Of a DNA stretch of 10,375 nt, positions 1 to 6,794 are shown in pieces (within the stretch, counting starts at the first letter, position 1; each line of letters opens with the position of its first letter). Under the pieces are notes generated by a model. The model did no database searches. It was given only the letters and a program-made list of their open reading frames with translations, and was not told where the DNA came from. This DNA comes from Alphaproteobacteria bacterium (GTDB lineage: Bacteria > Pseudomonadota > Alphaproteobacteria > Micropepsales > Micropepsaceae), in contig JAGWRJ010000016.1 of the NCBI GenBank assembly GCA_028869725.1, positions 1 through 10,375 on the forward strand, written 5' to 3'. The translations under genes were made by a program, and so were the position numbers.

Positions 1-121
1 GACTGGAATCGTTTCTACGCCATTTCAACGACTTACCAGTCGCGATGACTCTAGTCTATGGGGCAGCCCGCGCCATGTAACCTATTGATTGGTCGGACGT
101 TTCCGGCATCCGAGTCGCTTT

Positions 122-166
122 CTACGAACCAAGGGGTCGTGGGTTCGAATCCTGCCGGGCGCACCA
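122..166 (+). mobile_element. Attachment-site footprint: 3' part of tRNA-Arg(ACG)
   Basis: The segment reads as a tRNA from the anticodon loop onward: loop CTACGAA (122-128, anticodon ACG at 124-126), 3' anticodon stem CCAAG, a five-base variable loop, T arm with TTCGAAT (144-150), acceptor strand CGGGCGC, discriminator A and encoded CCA (164-166). The expected 5' stem CTTGG and the whole D arm are missing; the preceding bases do not fold as a tRNA. A 3'-only tRNA copy is what integrases that target tRNA genes leave at the far junction, or carry as attP in a circular form. The polarity implies an element lying to the left, with chromosome or a second, tandem element to the right. No second copy of the core is visible in this window. 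Confidence 0.8.
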
Positions 167-198
167 GTTTTACAAAGTAAATCAAGGCATTAGAGAAC

Positions 199-229
199 AA
201 GCCCGACCTAAGCAGTCGGGCTTTTTTTC
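199..229 (+). terminator. Factor-independent terminator after the tRNA fragment
   Basis: An 8-bp GC-rich stem (AGCCCGAC 200-207 with GTCGGGCT 215-222) closes a 7-base loop and runs into an uninterrupted T tract (222-228). It sits 33 bases after the tRNA CCA end, the normal place for a tRNA terminator. Read on the minus strand the same hairpin has only a poor T tract (TTGTT), but it might still slow transcripts leaving the relaxase gene. Confidence 0.85.
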
Positions 230-390
230 GTCTGCTTGGGGGTGCATTCCACCTGAATTCCCCCTAGATTCCCCCAAAACATACCCACACCGCCCCTTTT
301 ACAGATCCCCTTGCGGTTCCCCCACGCAGGTGCGTGGATCTCATGAGTGCGTCCAAGTTCCGGGCCCCTTTAAAAGCGGGTGATCTGCGC
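230..390. other. Non-coding gap with a small hairpin (322-337)
   Basis: No gene is supported between the terminator and the relaxase stop codon. The only structure seen is a perfect 6-bp inverted repeat CCACGC/GCGTGG with a 4-base loop (322-337). Outer bases AGATCC (303-308) and GGATCT (336-341) could pair as an alternative. There is no T tract on either strand, so it is not called a terminator. It could be a protein site or part of a transfer origin, but nothing here proves either. Confidence 0.4.
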
Positions 391-2601
391 TCACCGCCCC
401 ATCCCTTGCTCTCGCTTGCGCTGCCGCTCGATTGCCGCCATGAGGCTGGCGAGGCCGGCAGCCACGCCATCGCCGCGGCGGCTGATGATTCGATCCGCCA
501 CTTCGGCGATCAGCCCGCGCCCGTCTGCCCCCTGGGCGCGGGCACAGTCATACGCGCCGATGAACGCCTTGACCGTGCCGCTGCTGCGGTCGCCGTCCAC
601 CCAGCGCTCAACGGCCTGCTCCATCGACCGGATCGCCTGCTCGTGAGGGCCTGCCGCTTCTGCCTGTTTTTCAGGCACAGCGGTGACTGGCTGACTGGCC
701 GCAGCGGGCGGGCGGTGCGGTGCCGGTTTATCCCCAGAATCTGGGGACAAGTCGTCGGCCTTCTCGGGTTCTGTGCGCCTGCGCTCCGCAGTCTGCTCTG
801 CCTTCGTCGTCCGCGTGGGCATTCTCTCGGCGCGCATCCGCGCCTGCTCGTCGGCCACGATGGCCTGTAAATCGGCATTGCCCACCTTGATTCCGAGCCG
901 CACTGCCTGCCGCGCTGCCCGTTCCCTGAATTCGCTGCTGCCGGTGATGTCCACCTTGCAGCCATATTTCTGCGCGGCAATACGCAGCGCCGCCTCCAGG
1001 CTGTCGTCGCTTTTGTCGTGCATGACAATGCGCGGCCCAGTGTCTGTGAATTTCTCGCGCCCATCCTGGCCGGTGTAGACCACCAGTTGCCGCTTGTGGT
1101 CGATCTCTGCGCGCAGGTTGGCCACGGTGAGCTTGCGCAGCGGGTCGAGATCTTCGCCCTCGATGCCGTCCTGCTGCTGGTACTTCTTGCTGTTGCGCTG
1201 CTCGCGGTAGCGGATGCCGCGCAGCGTTGCCTTGGCCGCTTCATCGCCCAGATCGGCCAGCTGCTCCAACCAGGTGCGCCACACTTCGGTCCGTGGAGTC
1301 TTGGCCGTCAACGTTTTGCGCTCGGCCGCCTGTCGCTTCTGGAGTGCTTCCTTGGCTTTTGCTTCTTCCCATGCCCGGTAGCTGAGAGCAACCTTGGCGT
1401 CCATGCCATCGCGCCGATGCTCCGCTAGTGCAGTGGCACGTTCTCCGCGTAGCGTGGGGATCAATGCTTGCCGCTCGTCACGGTGACGCGCGGTCATCGC
1501 CTTGCGCAGCGCCTGGCGCTGTTTCCTGATTGCCTCCTGCTCGGCCTTGAAGCGCGCAGCCAGCAGGGCGCGTGCCTGGGCACGTTCAGCACGGCGGCGC
1601 TGCCGTTCGGGGTCGGCGCTGGCATGCTGCGGTTCACCCCGGAGGCTGGCGCGCTGGCCGTCCAGCGCAGCGGCATACCTCACTTTGGGTTCTGGCATGG
1701 GACCGCGTGATGGCTCATAGGGGCCAAGCGCTTTTTCCAGGGCGTTCTTACTTGCCCACCGCCCCATCTGCGACGCCTTGGCCGCCAACACGCGCCCATC
1801 GTCGAGCGTGGCTGTTACCACCATGCCCGAACCCTTGGGCTGAATCGTCACGCCATAGAGCGCTGCGGCTCGGTGCACGCTGTGCCAACTTGCCCCTGGG
1901 GACTGCACGGCGGTGCGAATGACCTGAGCCGGTTCCCCTGCAAGCCACGTCTGAAACGACTGTGCCCCGGCGTTGCGATGCTCAGCCGCCTTGGCCGCGT
2001 TGCTCACGCGCTGCCCCCCGTCGAGCTGCCCCAGGGTGGTGCGCTCGGCGCGGCTCATGCGCACGACGCCAGCCTTTCCCTGATCGTGGACGACGCCATA
2101 AGGGCCGGGGCTGTGTCGCCAGCCTTGAGCAAGCTCGATCTCGCGCATGGCTTTGTCCAGGAGCAGCCAGTCATACTTGGGCACCTTGGCCGTATGGCCG
2201 TCAGCATGCACGCGGTTGACGATCAGATGCACATGATCGTGATCGGTGTCGCGGTGCAGCGCCCACAGTGCATCGTGCCCCTCGAAGCCCAGCGTTTTCA
2301 TGACGTGTTCGCACGCGGCGTCGATCTGCTGGCGCTCGGGATGCTCGGCCTCCTGCCAAGCGAGGGTGACGTGGTACACCGGCCCGCGCGCAGTCGTGTT
2401 GCGTACCGCCGCAGCCGTGGCGTCGAGGATGTCGATGGCGGTCTGGCGATCCTCTGGGGTGTCTAACGGGCAGTCGAGGTTGAGCGCGCCCATCGCAGGG
2501 CTGGGTTCTGCGGCCTGCTTAGGGTTGTCGCGGGCGATATAGCGCATAGCCTCGCCAAATCCGCGTGAGATCGCTTTACGCGTGATGACTTTGGCAAGCA
2601 T
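391..2601 (-). CDS. mobA: MOBP-type relaxase with C-terminal LPD7 domain
   Basis: This 736-residue protein should nick oriT of its element and pilot the strand during mobilisation. The relaxase domain covers about residues 1-290. The probable catalytic tyrosine is Y21 (AMRYIARD), and the metal-binding three-histidine motif HRDTDHDHVHLIVNR lies at 116-130, with H121, H123 and H125 as ligands. Residues about 330-435 are an Arg/Glu/Ala-rich, probably coiled-coil linker. About 488-585 match the LPD7 domain (KFTDTGPRIVMHD, DITGSSEFRERAARQAV), known from large relaxases. A low-complexity stretch and a helical tail follow. The ATG overlaps the mobC 3' end by 26 bases, with GAGGT five bases upstream, which suggests translational coupling. 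The gene appears intact. RP4 TraI-like family membership is clear; the exact MOBP subgroup is not. Confidence 0.93.
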   Translation of the reverse strand: MLAKVITRKAISRGFGEAMRYIARDNPKQAAEPSPAMGALNLDCPLDTPEDRQTAIDILDATAAAVRNTTARGPVYHVTLAWQEAEHPERQQIDAACEHVMKTLGFEGHDALWALHRDTDHDHVHLIVNRVHADGHTAKVPKYDWLLLDKAMREIELAQGWRHSPGPYGVVHDQGKAGVVRMSRAERTTLGQLDGGQRVSNAAKAAEHRNAGAQSFQTWLAGEPAQVIRTAVQSPGASWHSVHRAAALYGVTIQPKGSGMVVTATLDDGRVLAAKASQMGRWASKNALEKALGPYEPSRGPMPEPKVRYAAALDGQRASLRGEPQHASADPERQRRRAERAQARALLAARFKAEQEAIRKQRQALRKAMTARHRDERQALIPTLRGERATALAEHRRDGMDAKVALSYRAWEEAKAKEALQKRQAAERKTLTAKTPRTEVWRTWLEQLADLGDEAAKATLRGIRYREQRNSKKYQQQDGIEGEDLDPLRKLTVANLRAEIDHKRQLVVYTGQDGREKFTDTGPRIVMHDKSDDSLEAALRIAAQKYGCKVDITGSSEFRERAARQAVRLGIKVGNADLQAIVADEQARMRAERMPTRTTKAEQTAERRRTEPEKADDLSPDSGDKPAPHRPPAAASQPVTAVPEKQAEAAGPHEQAIRSMEQAVERWVDGDRSSGTVKAFIGAYDCARAQGADGRGLIAEVADRIISRRGDGVAAGLASLMAAIERQRKREQGMGR

Positions 2602-2887
2602 CGGCGACCTCGGCGATGTGCTGGACGGCGGCGCGCCATTGCGTCAGAGCCAGCTCCACGGCGCTGCGGTCGAGCTGGCCGCGTGCGGCTAGATGCTTGA
2701 GCAGTCCGCCTTGACGCCGCAGCTCGGCTTGCAGGGTTTGCAGCCGGGCCACGCGCGTATCGCCACGCAGAGCGATGGTGCGCAGGTAGCTGCTTGTCGT
2801 CAGCATCGCCGCATCGGCCATATGGCGGATCAGTGCAGCCTCGGCAGGCGTTGCGCGCAGCGCCAGGTGAACGGTTCGCTCACGCAT
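2576..2887 (-). CDS. mobC: MobC-like relaxosome accessory protein
   Basis: This 103-residue basic protein opens with a ribbon-helix-helix pattern: a short beta strand RTVHLALRAT (4-13), then two helices with the SSYLRTIAL signature near 32-40. A second helical region ends the protein. MobC/TraJ-type proteins bind oriT and help the relaxase open the nick site. The size, fold pattern and position directly before the relaxase fit that role. Its ATG overlaps the stop of the upstream gene by 8 bases, and its own 3' end overlaps mobA, so the three genes are very likely one transcript. Family assignment is from sequence pattern and context; binding to oriT is inferred. Confidence 0.82.
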   Translation of the reverse strand: MRERTVHLALRATPAEAALIRHMADAAMLTTSSYLRTIALRGDTRVARLQTLQAELRRQGGLLKHLAARGQLDRSAVELALTQWRAAVQHIAEVADACQSHHA

Positions 2888-3557
2888 GAGAGTCTCCCGT
2901 CATGCGTGCGCGCAGCTTGCTCGGGTAGAGCTTGTCCCCCGGCGACGCCTTGCGTTCGATGTCGATGCGCCGCTCCACGGCATTGGCACCAAAGCGCTCA
3001 ATGAGCGCGATGATGATCTTGCGGTCGCTCTCGGTCACGCCTGACGCACCGAAGCCGAGCTTGCCGCTTTTGAGCAGCATATCGGCGCGTTCGTCGGGTG
3101 ATTCCCCGATGGCTTTGAACCCGGCGCTTGGTGGCCCTTCAAGCTGCTTGCGCAGGCGATAGTCCTCGTCGGATTCGTCATCCCGCTTGTCGGAACCATC
3201 GGCCCAGCTTGGCAGATCGTGGATGTCGCGCGGTTTGGCCGTGATGACAGATGCCGGAGTTGCGGTTGTGGTCTCGGTCTTGGCAACCTCCGACGCGTGG
3301 GGCACGGTGGGCTGCGATGTCAGGCCAGCGCGTCCAAAAGCCGCCAGCAGTGCCGAAGGACGCACGCCAAGGGCGGGAGCAACGAGCCGCGCGTAGCGCG
3401 CCAGCGGCACACCGCTTTGGTGCAGTGCCTTGATGTCAGCGATACGCTCGGTCACGAACGCATCGCTGACCGTGCGCGCTGCAGCTTTGCCCGTGAGCTG
3501 ACGTGAGAGTTTTGCAGCCTGATCGATGCGTTCAAAGATGGTGGATGATTGAGTCAT
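2880..3557 (-). CDS. Unknown accessory protein of the mobilisation operon
   Basis: This gene encodes 225 residues from the ATG at 3557, which has GGAG seven bases upstream. A longer frame open to 3635 is rejected because it has no good ribosome site and its extra codons lie inside a repeated non-coding sequence. The N-terminal part (about 1-75) is helical, with the pattern ADIKALHQSGVPLARYARL followed by ALGVRPSALLAAF. This resembles the short DNA-binding helices of oriT proteins such as TraK, but I do not claim homology. A Thr/Ala/Pro linker and an acidic patch (DKRDDESDEDYRLRKQLEG) follow. The C-terminal part contains SDRKIIIALIERFGANAVERRIDIE and ends basic. It is first in the mob string and overlaps mobC, so a role in mobilisation or its control is likely; the function is unknown. 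Confidence 0.75.
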   Translation of the reverse strand: MTQSSTIFERIDQAAKLSRQLTGKAAARTVSDAFVTERIADIKALHQSGVPLARYARLVAPALGVRPSALLAAFGRAGLTSQPTVPHASEVAKTETTTATPASVITAKPRDIHDLPSWADGSDKRDDESDEDYRLRKQLEGPPSAGFKAIGESPDERADMLLKSGKLGFGASGVTESDRKIIIALIERFGANAVERRIDIERKASPGDKLYPSKLRARMTGDSHA

Positions 3558-3562
3558 GTCGA

Positions 3563-3691
3563 TGCTCCATAAAGGTGTGAGAAACGCAGTGCCGAGACGC
3601 GGGACAAAACAGGGTGTCGGGCGCAGCCTGACCAAGGGGCCGGTTTCGCCTGAAGCGCGAGCGCCAGGTGAAACCTAGGCTTACCTTGCCC
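3563..3691 (-). repeat. Long inverted repeat, arm A (leader of the mobilisation operon)
   Basis: Read on the minus strand, this 129-base segment matches the plus strand at 7322-7449 at most positions. The first 25 bases are identical (they contain GGTAAGCCTAGGTTTCACC), and long identical or near-identical blocks follow (TTGGTCAGGCTG, CGGCACTGCGTTTC). It ends at the ribosome site of the gene starting at 3557, so it is the untranslated leader or promoter region of the mob operon. Transfer origins commonly sit immediately upstream of mob genes, so oriT is one candidate identity. I could not recognise a known nick-site consensus in it. Confidence 0.75.
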
Positions 3692-3732
3692 CACAAAAAA
3701 ACGAGTCTGCGCAGTGTGTCGTGGTGTGCCCA

Positions 3733-4176
3733 TTAGGCTGTCCCTTGGTCGTGGCGGAAGAAACCTTGTCGTATCGCCCGCCCAGTTGGGCTCACACACC
3801 AATGCGGCAGGCCGTAGGCAGCACCGTCAACCGGGGTCAAGGTGTCAGGCAGATCAGGGTCGCGAAGAGCCTCGCGAAGTGCCCGCCACGGCAGGCCAAG
3901 GTTGCGCGCCAGCAGGCCGGTTGACGCGCGCGCGTTGGCCTCGGCTTCGTTGCGCGATAGGCCACCGTCGCATTCGAGAATTGCCGCACGTTCTTCGAAG
4001 TGCTCACGCAGGTTTTCTGCCCACAGCAGCGCCATCAGATCAGGCTTGGCTTGGCAAATCGCTTCGCGCAGATCATCGGCCAGGCGCGAGGCCGGGGACA
4101 CGATCAACGTGTCGCCGTCGGGTTGGATGGTGAAGCCCGATGTGCGCAGATGAGCAAGCAGGGCGCTGGGATTCAT
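3733..4176 (-). CDS. Small protein with TubC N-terminal docking-like domain
   Basis: The product has 147 residues. Residues 1-51 (LLAHLRTSGFTIQPDGDTLIVSP, then LADDLREAICQAKPDLMALL) show the helix-hairpin-helix pattern of the TubC_N docking domain: a leucine-rich first helix, a GD turn before a short strand, and a second helix ending in K-x-x-L-x-x-L-L. In polyketide enzymes this fold mediates protein-protein docking; similar domains occur in genes beside mobile-element primases, where the role is unclear. The rest is helical (EERAAILECDGGLSRNEAEANAR), with a C-terminal part rich in Pro, Gly and aromatic residues. The ATG overlaps the DUF3987 stop in ATGA, so it is probably co-translated and may bind the DUF3987 or primase protein. 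That partner is inferred. Confidence 0.72.
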   Translation of the reverse strand: MNPSALLAHLRTSGFTIQPDGDTLIVSPASRLADDLREAICQAKPDLMALLWAENLREHFEERAAILECDGGLSRNEAEANARASTGLLARNLGLPWRALREALRDPDLPDTLTPVDGAAYGLPHWCVSPTGRAIRQGFFRHDQGTA

Positions 4177-5915
4177 AGCGCCACCTTGTCATCGTGCGGG
4201 GCGAGCTTCACGGTTTGCGGGCTTCCCCTTTGGGAATGCTGCGAATCCTGCGAATCCTGCGAAAAGCCTTGCTGCGCTTGGCTTTGCCCCAGTTGCGAAG
4301 GCTTGCGAATGCTTGCGAATTCGCAGGCCGCCGGGGTGGTCGTTCGCAGGGTTTCGCAACCATTCGCATGGCCCACAAACCCAGTATCCATGCGGGTTTT
4401 CGCAGGATTCGCAGCATTCGCACGGGCCGTTTGCGTTTTCGCCTGATCCACTCCCAGTGCGCGCACTGCACCGGTGCCAACGGCCACCAGCCCGGCGGCT
4501 AAAAGCCGGTCAAGGGCTGCGTCCCTTCGGCTTGCAGATCGGAGGATCGCCGGGCCAATACGGGGAATGTCGCGGATGGGCATCGACTCGCCCCTCGGGG
4601 CGATCCAGCGATAGAGCGTCAGTGCCCAGTCGGGCGTCGGATCGGCCTTGCCACCCAGCGCCGTCAGCCAGCTTTGCAGCGTATAGCGCACCAGGCGGAT
4701 CGCGTTTTGCGCAGTTTCGCAGTCGATCATGGGCTCGTTCGCCCATGCCGCCATCACACCTGCAGTGCGGCAAGCCTGCTCGGTTGCCCGCAGAGCGAAG
4801 GGCCGCACGGGGCGCAGCTCGCCGCGTCGGGCCTCGTGCTCCATGAGCTCGAAGAACGCCGCCAGTTCCTGCCGCGCATCGGCGGATAGTTCGATGACAG
4901 GTAGGTCGTCGCAGTGATCTGGCATGGGATCACGCAACAGTTCCGTGCAGCGCGCCAGGTAACCCACGACGGCAGGCGATGCGTCGGGCAGCCAAGGGCG
5001 GAACACGCGAGGGGCAAGTTCCTCGGGCCATGCCAGTAAGAAGCGGGGCCAAAAGCCGATCCCCGATAAAGACTCGTCAGATAGGGTGTCACCCAACGCC
5101 TCGGGTTGCGCCAGCAGGTGCGCCGACAAGCGCACGCCGTAGCGCTCAAATCTTCCGCCGCCGCCACGGACCACGGACAGGTGCCCACGATCCCACAGGC
5201 CGCACAAAGACGCCGCCGTCTTGGTGCGATGGTCTTGGCTCATGGCATGCCCGGCGAGCATGACGCCTGCCTCAGTCGAAAACACGCCTTGCCCGGCGAC
5301 ACCTTCGGCATAGGATCGGTGCAGGCCCTCGATAGTGATGTCGCCTGCCAGCCGGTAAGGGGCCGGGGGAGGGGACGCAGGCTTGGGGGCATTCTTGCTT
5401 CGCTCAGAGCAGGTTTCCTCGTACACCTCCACCTCCCGCAGCCATGCCTGCCCCACTTCGCGTTGAAATTCATGGATCGCGCGCAGGGCCACGCGGTCAG
5501 CCATGTCCTTACCATCGCCGGATCGCGCCACGGTCAAGCAATACAGGCTCAGGGGTCGGACGCCGCCGTCGATGGTGCGCACGTTGGCCCGCGATTGCGC
5601 CAGCAAGGCGGCTGCTGCGAGGAACGATTGCCCGGCCATGGCGGGGGATACTTGCGCACCGTAGGCCAAGTCACATGCCGCTTGCGCCAAGGGACCAAGC
5701 GCATCGGTCGGGTAGCCATCGCTGCCTGCGTCAAGCTCCGGTTTGAGTAACACTTCCGCCCGGCGGATCGCGGCAAGCAGCGGCAAAGGCTCTAATGCGG
5801 CTTCTGGCGTTTGTGGGGCAAGATGTTGACCAACACGCTCTGCCAGGGCGTCGAGAATGGACGCGCCACGCGCAGCGTGATCAAGTTTTCGGGTTGCTTC
5901 GGCAATCACGCTCAT
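4173..5915 (-). CDS. DUF3987-family P-loop protein of the element's replication module
   Basis: This 580-residue protein belongs to the DUF3987 type that accompanies CHC2/Toprim primase-like genes on phages, plasmids and integrative elements. It is thought to act as a helicase-like replication ATPase. Visible motifs are a P-loop-like VARSGDGKD (129-137, K136), with Asp where Ser/Thr is usual, and VFSTEAG (211-217, E215) as a possible Walker B. Residues about 427-485 (PDWALTLYRWI, IGPAILRSASRR, LLAAGLVAVG) look like a winged helix. The tail after about 495 is of low complexity and is encoded by the repeated TGCGAA/TTCGCA array. It joins both neighbours by 4-base ATGA overlaps. Family assignment is firm; helicase activity is not shown by the sequence, and the altered P-loop may mean weak or lost ATPase activity. 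Confidence 0.87.
   Translation of the reverse strand: MSVIAEATRKLDHAARGASILDALAERVGQHLAPQTPEAALEPLPLLAAIRRAEVLLKPELDAGSDGYPTDALGPLAQAACDLAYGAQVSPAMAGQSFLAAAALLAQSRANVRTIDGGVRPLSLYCLTVARSGDGKDMADRVALRAIHEFQREVGQAWLREVEVYEETCSERSKNAPKPASPPPAPYRLAGDITIEGLHRSYAEGVAGQGVFSTEAGVMLAGHAMSQDHRTKTAASLCGLWDRGHLSVVRGGGGRFERYGVRLSAHLLAQPEALGDTLSDESLSGIGFWPRFLLAWPEELAPRVFRPWLPDASPAVVGYLARCTELLRDPMPDHCDDLPVIELSADARQELAAFFELMEHEARRGELRPVRPFALRATEQACRTAGVMAAWANEPMIDCETAQNAIRLVRYTLQSWLTALGGKADPTPDWALTLYRWIAPRGESMPIRDIPRIGPAILRSASRRDAALDRLLAAGLVAVGTGAVRALGVDQAKTQTARANAANPAKTRMDTGFVGHANGCETLRTTTPAACEFASIRKPSQLGQSQAQQGFSQDSQDSQHSQRGSPQTVKLAPHDDKVAL
4240..4422. repeat. Iteron-like dyad array of TGCGAA/TTCGCA
   Basis: Six TGCGAA copies start at 4240, 4249, 4258, 4294, 4304 and 4314. 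Seven TTCGCA copies start at 4320, 4343, 4353, 4363, 4399, 4408 and 4417. The outer trios have a 9-base period and the inner trios a 10-base period, mirrored about a point near 4331. Two copies abut to form the 12-bp palindrome TGCGAATTCGCA (4314-4325). The array lies within codons about 498-559 of the DUF3987 gene. The hexamer is read in several frames there, giving ANAANPAK, GCETLR, CEFASIRK and SQDSQDSQ, so it is not a peptide repeat. Spacing of about one helical turn suits a protein bound repeatedly on one DNA face, as in replication iterons. Confidence 0.85.
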
Positions 5916-6337
5916 GGCCGCATCCCCGCGAGTTGCACCCCTGCAAGAATCCGGGCGTGCGCCACGCTCACGCGCTGACGGTCAGGCTCGGGCAGGGTTT
6001 GGCCTTCGCGCAGCATCGCGGCAGCCATACAGACGATCAGGCTTTCATGCTCGATAGCGCGCAGCACATCGACAGCAGGGAATGGGGCGCGTTCGCGCGG
6101 TCGGTGATGATCGACGGCTTGCGGGGGCAGGATGTCTTGCCAGACTAGCCCCACGGCTGCAAGAATGGCCTCGGCGTCGCAGCCCGCGAAACAATGAAAA
6201 AGTACGCGCCTATCGTCGAGTTCTCGAACCGAAAGGCTCGCGCGACAGTCGTCATGGGCGGGGCAACGCGCCAGCCACCGACCGGGGCCGGTGCGCTTGA
6301 CGCCCGAAAGTCGATCAAGCAGGGTCAGGGCCGTCAT
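5912..6337 (-). CDS. CHC2-type zinc-finger primase-like protein
   Basis: This 141-residue protein carries an N-terminal CHC2 primase zinc finger: C25-P-A-H28 (LARCPAHDD) and C49-x3-C53 (FHCFAGCD), about 20 residues apart, as in DnaG-type primases where the finger reads template DNA. No Toprim catalytic centre follows: after residue 70 there is only a helical region (VDVLRAIEHESLIVCMAAAMLREGQ) and the short C-terminus. It is therefore either a stand-alone finger that works with the DUF3987 protein or a reduced primase. It overlaps the upstream gene and the DUF3987 gene by ATGA at both ends, so the trio is almost certainly one translational unit. The zinc-finger call is strong; priming activity is inferred from the family. 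Confidence 0.85.
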   Translation of the reverse strand: MTALTLLDRLSGVKRTGPGRWLARCPAHDDCRASLSVRELDDRRVLFHCFAGCDAEAILAAVGLVWQDILPPQAVDHHRPRERAPFPAVDVLRAIEHESLIVCMAAAMLREGQTLPEPDRQRVSVAHARILAGVQLAGMRP

Positions 6338-6705
6338 CGCGCGCCTCCCGATCCGATTGTGGCGTGCGTTGCCACAGCCTTGCGGGGGCGGCCACGTTTG
6401 CGTGGTGATGATGCGGGAATCAGCTCTGCGCTGGGTCGTGGCGCGGCGGCCTCAGGTGCGGTGCTTTTTGTGGCAAGCCACGCAGCCAGGGCTGGCAGCA
6501 TGACCACGACGCGCCCGCCGATATACGTTGTCGGCGGATAGTCGCCACGCTCGCGGCGTTTTTGTGCGGCCGTGATGCTGGTATAGCCCAGCGTCTGGCA
6601 AAGATAGGAGTCATCCAGGGCCATGACCATCGGCGCGCCCTGGGCGATCAATGCGCTGAAGAGCGTATCAACGCTAATTTCGTGGGTAGAACTATGGGGT
6701 GACAT
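6334..6705 (-). CDS. AlpA-like DNA-binding protein with C-terminal AT-hook
   Basis: The protein has 123 residues from the ATG at 6705. This start is chosen because GGAGG ends six bases before it; the in-frame ATG at 6711 would touch that ribosome site. The centre (SYLCQTLGYTSITAAQKRRERGDYPPTTYIGGRVVVMLPALAAWLA) has the layout of AlpA/excisionase-type winged helix-turn-helix proteins: helix, turn, recognition helix, then a strand with R and V before the last helix. A Pro/Ala linker leads to PRKRGRPRKA, a textbook AT-hook (GRP flanked by basic residues) that binds the minor groove. It heads the primase string and overlaps it by ATGA, so it probably regulates the operon, integrase expression or origin use. 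The exact family is uncertain. Confidence 0.78.
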   Translation of the reverse strand: MSPHSSTHEISVDTLFSALIAQGAPMVMALDDSYLCQTLGYTSITAAQKRRERGDYPPTTYIGGRVVVMLPALAAWLATKSTAPEAAAPRPSAELIPASSPRKRGRPRKAVATHATIGSGGAR

Positions 6706-6741
6706 GGTCATCCTCCGTCATGCGCTGCTTGGGAGGTACGA

Positions 6742-6791
6742 CGCGGGCTGCGCAGTGCGCAGCAAAACCGAGGAACGGAGTGCAGCCCGCG
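6742..6791. promoter_or_regulatory. Strong stem-loop before the AlpA-like gene
   Basis: Perfect 10-bp arms CGCGGGCTGC (6742-6751) and GCAGCCCGCG (6782-6791) flank a 30-base loop that holds two adjacent TGCGCA palindromes (6749-6754 and 6756-6761). The structure fills the gap between the membrane-protein stop (6795) and the AlpA-like ribosome site. It has no T tract on the minus strand, so it is not a classic terminator. An attenuator, an mRNA processing site, a protein operator or an origin hairpin are all possible. Confidence 0.6.
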
Positions 6792-6794
6792 CGT

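Noticed and set aside
1..48. A plus-strand frame ending at the stop at 46-48 (…TTYQSR) as the 3' end of an integrase
   Set aside because: Only 15 codons are visible and they carry no integrase motif; the position beside an att site is suggestive but not evidence enough.
77..166. An intact tRNA gene ending at 166
   Set aside because: The bases before 122 give no acceptor 5' strand complementary to CGGGCGC, no D arm and no CTTGG stem.
322..337. Hairpin CCACGC/GCGTGG as terminator of the mob operon
   Set aside because: No T tract follows on the minus strand; described only as a small hairpin in a non-coding gap.
510..1244. Long minus- and plus-strand frames overlapping the relaxase gene
   Set aside because: They are alternative-frame readings of GC-rich coding DNA with Arg/Ser/Ala-rich, domain-free translations.
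3558..3635. N-terminal extension of the mob accessory gene up to 3635
   Set aside because: The extension lies in the repeat arm, lacks a ribosome site, and the ATG at 3557 has a well-spaced GGAG.
4240..4422. The hexamer array as a CRISPR array
   Set aside because: The repeat is only 6 bases with 3-4-base gaps inside trios and both orientations are present; it lies inside a gene and no cas genes are near.
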